Made by a program: the position numbers and the translations under genes. Positions 56,865 to 64,000 of a stretch of 64,000 nucleotides of DNA are shown piece after piece. Location: positions 177,559-241,558 of the forward strand of contig SADC01000862.1 in assembly GCA_004194705.1 (NCBI GenBank), in the 5' to 3' direction. Each line of letters starts with the position of its first letter. Positions within the stretch are counted from its first letter, which is position 1. This stretch comes from Ditylenchus dipsaci (lineage: Eukaryota > Nematoda > Chromadorea > Rhabditida > Anguinidae). The notes under the pieces were generated by a model. It saw only the letters and a list, made by a program, of their open reading frames with translations, did no database searches and had not been told where the DNA came from.

Positions 56865-59800
56865 TCACTTTCGGCTTAGGCTGTAATTTATGATGTTGCG
56901 GCAGGGACAATGTAACTTGAACTTCGGGTGACGATGAGGGCAGTGAGGTTTTTCTTGAGATTTACTAGACGACTCTGATATAGAAGAGTCTGATGAAGAA
57001 GATTTTGACTCAAGAGTTGTGGATTCTCCAGAGGCACTGGTAGTTCTGACCACTTCTGTGTGGTGGACTCAGCTGGAGTGGATTCTCCAGAGGCACTGGT
57101 AGTTCTGACCACTTCTGGTGTGGTGGACTCAGCTGGAGTGGATTCTCCAGAGCACTGGTAGTTCTGACCACTTCTGGTGTGGTGGACTCAGCTGGAGTGG
57201 ATTCTCCAGAGGCACTGGTAGTTCTGACCACTTCTGGTGTGGTGGACTCAGCTGGAGTGGATTTTCAGAGGCACTGGTAGTTCTGACCACTTCTGGTTGT
57301 GGTGGACTCAGCTGGAGTGGATTCTCCAGAGGCACTGGTAGTTCTGACCACTTTGGTGTGGTGGACTCAGCTGGAGTGGATTCTCCAGAGGCACTGGTAG
57401 TTCTGACCACTTCTGGTGTGGTGGACTCAGCTGGAGTGGACTCTCCAGAGGCACTGGTAGTTCTGACCACTTCTGGTGTGGTGGACTCAGCTGGAGTGGA
57501 CTCTCCAGAGACTGGTAGTTCTGACCACTTCTGGTGTGGTGACTCAGCTGGAGTGGACTCTCCAGAGGCACTGGTAGTTCTGACCACTTCTGGTGTGTGG
57601 ACTCAGCTGGAGTGGACTTCCAGAGGCACTGGTAGTTCTGACCACTTCTGGTGTGGTGGACTCAGCTGGAGTGGACTTCTAAGGCACTGGTAGTTCTGAC
57701 CACTTCTGGTGTGGTGGACTCAGCTGGAGTGGACTCTCCAGAGGCACTGGTAGTTCTGACCACTTCTGGTGTGGTGGACTCAGCTGGAGTGGACTCTCCA
57801 GAGGCACTGGTAGTTCTGACCACTTCTGGTGTGGTGGACTCAGCTGGAGTGGACTCTCCAGAGGCACTGGTAGTTCTGACCACTTCTGGTGTGGTGGACT
57901 CAGCTGGAGTGGACTCTCCAGAGGCACTGGTAGTTCTGACCACTTCTGGTGTGGTGGACTCAGCTGGAGTGGATTCTCCAGAGGCACTGGTAGTTCTGAC
58001 CACTTCTGGTGTGGTGGACTCAGCTGGAGTGGACTCTCCAGAGGCACTGGTAGTTCTGACCACTTCTGGTGTGGTGGACTCAGCTGGAGTGGACTCTCCA
58101 GAGGCACTTGGTAGTTCTGACCACTTCTGGTGTGGTGGACTCAGCTGGAGTGGACTCTCCAGAGGCACTGGTAGTTCTGACCACTTCTGGTGTGGTGGAC
58201 TCAGCTGGAGTGGATTCTCCAGAGGCACTGGTAGTTCTGACCACTTCTGGTGTGGTGGACTCAGCTGGAGTGGACTCTCCAGAGGCACTGGTAGTTCTGA
58301 CCACTTCTGGTGTGGTGGACTCAGCTGGAGTGGACTCTCCAGAGGCACTGGTAGTTCTGACCACTTCTGGTGTGGTGGACTCAGCTGGAGTGGATTCTCC
58401 AGAGGCACTGGTAGTTCTGACCACTTCTGGTGTGGTGGACTCAGCTGGAGTGGACTCTCCAGAGGCACTGGTAGTTCTGACCACTTCTGGTGTGGTGGAC
58501 TCAGCTGGAGTGGATTCTCCAGAGGCACTGGTAGTTCTGACCACTTCTGGTGTGGTGGACTCAGCTGGAGTGGATTCTCCAGAGGCACTGGTAGTTCTGA
58601 CCACTTCTGGTGTGGTGGACTCAGCTGGAGTGGATTCTCCAGAGGCACTGGTAGTTCTGACCACTTCTGGTGTGGTGGACTCAGCTGGAGTGGATTCTCC
58701 AGAGGCACTGGTAGTTCTGACCACTTCTGGTGTGGTGACTCAGCTGGAGTGGATTCTCCAGAGGCACTGGTAGTTCTGACCACTTCTGGTGTGGTGGACT
58801 CAGCTGGAGTGGATTCTCCAGAGGCACTGGTAGTTCTGACCACTTCTGGTGTGGTGGACTCAGCTGGAGTGGATTCTCCAGAGGCACTGGTAGTTCTGAC
58901 CACTTCTGGTGTGGTGGACTCAGCTGGAGTGGACTCTCCAGAGGCACTGGTAGTTCTGACCACTTCTGGTGTGGTGGACTCAGCTGGAGTGGACTCTCCA
59001 GAGGCACTGGTAGTTCTGACCACTTCTGGTGTGGTGGACTCAGCTGGAGTGGACTCTCCAGAGGCACTGGTAGTTCTGACCACTTCTGGTGTGGTGGACT
59101 CAGCTGGAGTGGACTCTCCAGAGGCACTGGTAGTTCTGACCACTTCTGGTGTGGTGGACTCAGCTGGAGTGGACTCTCCAGAGGCACTGGTAGTTCTGAC
59201 CACTTCTGGTGTGGTGGACTCAGCTGGAGTGGACTCTCCAGAGGCACTGGTAGTTCTGACCACTTCTGGTGTGGTGGACTCAGCTGGAGTGGACTCTCCA
59301 GAGGCACTGGTAGTTCTGACCACTTCTGGTGTGGTGGACTCAGCTGGAGTGGATCTCCAGAGGCACTGGTAGTTCTGACCACTTCTGGTGTGGTGGACTC
59401 AGCTGGAGTGGACTCTCCAGAGCACTGGTAGTTCTGACCACTTCTGTGTGGTGGACTCAGCTGGAGTGGACTCTCCAGAGGCACTGGTAGTTCTGACCAC
59501 TTCTGGTGTGGTGGACTCAGCTGGAGTGGACTCTCCAGAGGCACTGGTAGTTCTGACCACTTCTGGTGTGGTGGACTCAGCTGGAGTGGACTCTCCAGAG
59601 GCACTGGTAGTTCTGACCACTTCTGGTGTGGTGGACTCAGCTGGAGTGGACTCTCCAGAGGCACTGGTAGTTCTGACCACTTCTGGTGTGGTGGACTCAG
59701 CTGGAGTGGACTCTCCAGAGGCACTGGTAGTTCTGACCACTTCTGGTGTGGTGGACTCAGCTGGAGTGGACTCTCCAGAGGCACTGGTAGTTCTGACCAC

Positions 59801-62800
59801 TTCTGGTGTGGTGGACTCAGCTGGAGTGGACTCCCAGAGGCACTGGTAGTTCTGACCACTTCTGGTGTGGTGGACTCAGCTGGAGTGGACTCTCCAGAGG
59901 CACTGGTAGTTCTGACCACTTCTGGTGTGGTGGACTCAGCTGGAGTGGACTCTAGAGGCACTGGTAGTTCTGACCACTTCTGGTGTGGTGGACTCAGCTG
60001 GAGTGGACTCTCCAGAGGCACTGGTAGTTCTGACCACTTTGGTGTGGTGGACTCAGCTGGAGTGGACTCTCCAGAGGCACTGGTAGTTCTGACCACTTCT
60101 GGTGTGGTGGACTCAGCTGGAGTGGACTCTCCAGAGGCACTGGTAGTTCTGACCACTTCTGGTGTGGTGGACTCAGCTGGAGTGGACTCTCCAGAGGCAC
60201 TGGTAGTTCTGACCACTTCTGGTGTGGTGGACTCAGCTGGAGTGGACTCTCCAGAGGACTGGTAGTTCTGACCACTCTGGTGTGGTGGACTCAGCTGGAG
60301 TGGCTCCAGAGGCACTGGTAGTTCTGACCACTTCTGGTGTGGTGGACTCAGCTGGAGTGGACTCTCCAGAGGCACTGGTAGTTCTGACCACTTGGTGTGG
60401 TGGACTCAGCTGGAGTGGATTCTCCAGAGGCACTGGTAGTTCTGACCACTTCTGGTGTGGTGGACTCAGCTGGAGTGGACTCTCCAGAGGCACTGGTAGT
60501 TCTGACCACTTCTGGTGTGGTGGACTCAGCTGGAGTGGACTCTCCAGAGGCACTGGTAGTTCTGACCACTTCTGGTGTGTGCTCAGCTGGAGTGGACTCT
60601 CCAGAGGCACTGGTAGTTCTGACCACTTCTGGTGTGGACTCAGCTGGAGTGGACTCTCCAGAGGCACTGGTAGTTCTGACCACTTCTGGTGTGGTGGACT
60701 CAGCTGGAGTGGACTCTCCAGAGGCACTGGTAGTTCTGACCACTTCTGGTGTGGTGGACTCAGCTGGAGTGGACTCTCCAGAGGCACTGGTAGTTCTGAC
60801 CACTTCTGGTGTGGTGGACTCAGCTGGAGTGGATTCTCCAGAGGCACTGGTAGTTCTGACCACTTCTGGTGTGGTGGACTCAGCTGGAGTGGACTCTCCA
60901 GAGGCACTGGTAGTTCTGACCACTTCTGGTGTGGTGGACTCAGCTGGAGTGGACTCTCCAGAGGCACTGGTAGTTCTGACCACTTCTGGTGTGGTGGACT
61001 CAGCTGGAGTGGATTCTCCAGAGGCACTGGTAGTTCTGACCACTTCTGGTGTGGTGGACTCAGCTGGAGTGGATCTCCAGAGGCACTGGTAGTTCTGACC
61101 ACTTCTGGTGTGGTGGACTCAGCTGGAGTGGACTCTCCAGAGGCACTGGTAGTTCTGACCACTTCTGGTGTGGTGGACTCAGCTGGAGTGGACTCTCCAG
61201 AGGCACTGGTAGTTCTGACCACTTCTGGTGTGGTGGACTCAGCTGGAGTGGATCTCCAGAGGCACTGGTAGTTCTGACCACTTCTGGTGTGGTGGACTCA
61301 GCTGGAGTGGATCTCTCCAGAGGCACTGGTAGTTCTGACCACTTCTGGTGTGGGGACTCAGCTGGAGTGGATTCTCCAGAGGCACTGGTAGTTCTGACCA
61401 CTTCTGGTGTGGTGGACTCAGCTGGAGTGGACTCCAGAGGCACTGGTAGTTCTGACCACTTCTGGTGTGGTGGACTCAGCTGGAGTGGATTCTCCAGAGG
61501 CACTGGTAGTTCTGACCACTCTGGTGTGGTGGACTCAGCTGGAGTGGATCTCCAGAGGCACTGGTAGTTCTGACCACTTCTGGTGTGGTGGACTCAGCTG
61601 GAGTGGATTCTCCAGAGGCACTGGTAGTTCTGACCACTTCTGGTGTGGTGGACTCAGCTGGAGACTCTCCAGAGGCACTGGTAGTTCTGACCACTTCTGG
61701 TGTGGTGACTCGCTGGAGTGGATTCCAGAGGCACTGGTAGTTCTGACCACTTCTGTGTGGTGGACTCAGCTGGAGTGGACTCTCCAGAGGCACTGGTAGT
61801 TCTGACCACTTCTGGTGTGGTGGACTCAGCTGGAGTGGATCTCCAGAGGCACTGGTAGTTCTGACCACTTCTGGTGTGGTGGACTCAGCTGGAGTGGATT
61901 CTCCAGAGGCACTGGTAGTTCTGACCACTTCTGGTGTGTGGACCAGCTGGAGTGGACTCTCCAGAGGCACTGGTAGTTCTGACCACTCTGGTGTGGTGGA
62001 CTCAGCTGGAGTGGATTCTCCAGAGGCACTGGTAGTTCTGACCACTTCTGGTGTGTGGACTCAGCTGGAGTGGACTCTCCAGAGGCACTGGTATTCTGAC
62101 CACTTCTGGTGTGGTGGACTCAGCTGGAGTGGATTCTCCAGAGGCACTGGTAGTTCTGACCACTTCTGGTGTGGTGACTCAGCTGGAGTGGATTCTCCAG
62201 AGCACTGGTAGTTCTGACCACTTCGGTGTGGTGGACTCAGCTGGAGTGGACTCTCCAGAGGCACTGGTAGTCTGACCACTTCTGGTGTGGTGGACTCAGC
62301 TGGAGTGGATTCTCCAAGGCACTGGTAGTTCTGACCACTTCTGTGTGGTGACTCAGCTGGAGTGGACTCTCCAGAGGCACTGGTAGTTCTGACCACTTCT
62401 GGTGTGGTGACTCAGCTGGAGTGGATTCTCCAGAGGCACTGGTAGTTCTGACACTTTGGTGTGGTGGACTCAGCTGGAGTGGCCTCCCGAGGCACTGGTA
62501 GTTCTGACCACTTCTGGTGTGGTGGACTCAGCTGAGTGGACTCTCCAGAGGCACTGGTAGTTCTGACCACTTCTGGTGTGGTGGACTCAGCTGGAGTGGA
62601 TTCTCCAGAGGCACTGGTAGTTCTGACCACTTCTGGTGTGGTGGACTCAGCTGGAGTGGACCTCCAGAGGCACTGGTAGTCTGACCCACTCTGGTGTGGT
62701 GGACTCAGCTGAGTGGATTCTCCAGAGGCACTGTAGTTCTGACCACTTCTGGTGTGGTGGATCCAGCTGGAGTGGACTCTCCAGAGGCACTGGTAGTTCT

Positions 62801-64000
62801 GACCACTTCTGGTGTGGTGGACTCAGCTGGAGTGGACTCTCCAGAGGCACTGGTAGTTCTGACCACTTCTGGTGTGGTGGACTCAGCTGGAGTGGATTCT
62901 CCAGAGCACTGGTAGTTCTGACCACTTCTGGTGGTGGACTCAGCTGGAGTGAATCTCCAGAGGCACTGGTAGTTCTGACCACTTCTGGTGTGGTGGACTC
63001 AGCTGGAGTGGATTCTCCAGAAGCACTGGTAGTTCTGACCATTCTGGTGTGGTGGACTCAGCTGGAGTGGACTCTCCAGAGGACTGGTAGTTCTGACCAC
63101 TTCTGGTGTGGTGGACTCAGCTGGAGTGGATTTCCAGAGGCACTGGTAGTCTGACCACTTCTGGTGTGGTGGACTCAGCTGGAGTGGATTCTCCAGAGGC
63201 ACTGGTAGTTCTGACCACTTCTGTGTGGTGGACTCAGCTGAGTGGATTCTCCAGAGGCACTGGTAGTTCTGACCACTTCTGGTGTGGTGGACTCAGCTGG
63301 AGTGGATTCTCCAGAGGCACTGGTAGTTCTGACCACTTCTGGTGTGGTGGACTCAGCTGGAGTGGACTCTCCAGAGGCACGGTAGTTCTGACACTTCTGG
63401 TGTGGTGGACTCAGCTGAGTGGATTCTCCAGGCAGACTGGTAGTTCTGACCACTTCTGGTGTGGTGGACTCAGCTGGAGTGGATTCTCCAGAGGCACTGG
63501 TAGTTCTGACCACTTCTGTGTGGTGGACTCAGCTGGAGTGGATTCTCCAGAGGCACTGGTAGTTCTGACCACTTCTGTTGTGTGGACTCAGCTGGAGTGG
63601 ATTCTCCAGAGGCACTGGTAGTTCTGACACTTCTGGTGTGGTGGACTCAGCTGGAGTGGATTCTCCAGAGGCACTGGTAGTTCTGACCACTTCTGGTGTG
63701 GTGGACTCAGCTGGAGTGGACTCCAGAGGCACTGGTAGTTCTGACCACTTCTGGTTTGGTGGACTCAGCTGGAGTGGACTCCCAGAGGCACTGGTAGTTC
63801 TGACACTTCTGGTGGGTGGACTCAGCTGAGTGGATTCTCCAGAGGCCTGGTAGTTCTGACCACTTCTGGTGTGGTGGCTCAGCTGGAGTGGATTCTCCAG
63901 AGGCACTGGTAGTTCTGACACCTTCTGGTGTGGACTCAGCTGGAGTGGATTCTCCAGAGGCACTGGTAGTTCTGACCACTTCTGGTGTGGTGGACTCAGC
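56865..64000 (-). CDS. Very large Ser/Thr/Pro repeat protein (mucin- or adhesive-like), 3' part
   Basis: The coding frame is set by the unique C-terminus, read leftwards to a stop at 56865: after the last repeat come ESKSSSSDSSISESSSKSQ, EKPHCPHRHPKFKLHCPCRN and a short basic end. Upstream (rightwards) the frame is an array of the 20-residue unit GESTPAESTTPEVVRTTSAS, repeated more than 100 times to the window edge. Half the residues are Ser or Thr with regular Pro, as in O-glycosylated mucins or secreted adhesive/cuticle proteins; the His/Cys-rich tail could cross-link or bind metal. The N-terminus and signal peptide lie outside the window. Many single-base indels, most frequent right of about 61 kb, break the frame; I read these as consensus errors in a long repeat, though real frameshifts cannot be excluded. 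Confidence 0.6.
57015..64000. repeat. 60-bp tandem array (satellite-like, coding)
   Basis: The unit begins GGTGGACTCAGCTGGAGTGG and ends GACCACTTCTGGTGT, 60 bp. About 115 units are visible. Between 57661 and 59340 they are almost free of indels; the main difference among units is C or T in GGA(C/T)TCTCC. Sixty is divisible by three, so the frame is kept. Confidence 0.95.

Noticed and set aside
57118..59372. Long plus-strand open frames (up to 573 aa) in the 60-bp array
   Set aside because: The unit is stop-free in two plus frames by composition. The minus frame is the one that runs into a unique, protein-like C-terminus, so the plus frames are shadows.
57015..64000. CRISPR array
   Set aside because: Units are directly abutting and identical throughout, with no spacers, and the genome is eukaryotic.

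Overview
The window is AT-rich eukaryotic DNA. Coding sequence comes as short exons separated by very small introns (mostly 43-60 bp, GT..AG, acceptors ending TTTAG, TTAAG or TTCAG), with dense small inverted-repeat transposons between and inside genes. There are no bacterial operons, ribosome binding sites or CRISPR arrays. A peptide of the CHH/ITP hormone superfamily (known from Ecdysozoa), a family 3 pectate lyase of the kind known from plant-associated nematodes, and the tiny introns together suggest an ecdysozoan, most likely a nematode. That placement is inference.

Layout: a small MIT-domain protein (0.6-1.1 kb); a small secreted protein (3.2-3.55 kb, minus) with a decayed relative at 7.0-7.2 kb; a mariner-type transposase relic (4.7-4.9 kb); a four-exon CHH/ITP-like prohormone (8.76-10.71 kb, plus) with a 12-nt microexon; a multi-exon coiled-coil protein (11.6-15.0 kb, minus); exons of a probably glycosylated protein (16.3-16.7 kb, minus); a two-exon secreted protein (20.3-24.2 kb, minus); small or partial genes at 28.0, 31.1-31.4 and 38.3-38.5 kb; a two-exon Gly-rich peptide precursor (35.7-36.0 kb, minus); a decayed gene with two ubiquitin-like domains (38.9-39.5 kb); the pectate lyase (42.0-42.7 kb, plus); a multicopper oxidase of about 30 exons (45.9-54.1 kb, plus); and the 3' end of a huge repetitive Ser/Thr/Pro-rich protein (56.9-64.0 kb, minus), whose 60-bp array of more than 100 units runs off the right edge.

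Most other DNA is non-autonomous DNA transposons: a TA-flanked pogo/Tigger-like group (ends CAGTCAAACCTCG), a TA-flanked group with ends CCGTATTTCCTCTAATA, fold-back elements whose arms are reiterations of one short word, and paired tRNA-like elements.

Several unrelated genes (pectate lyase, multicopper oxidase, coiled-coil gene, secreted gene at 24 kb) carry frame breaks that a single extra base in a homopolymer would remove. This looks more like a consensus-sequence artefact than gene death, so the broken genes should not be called pseudogenes without read data. The genes do not form one pathway. Several (pectate lyase, oxidase, repeat protein, small secreted peptides) look secreted. All splicing was inferred by eye from phase, splice sites and family motifs; no search or transcript data were available.
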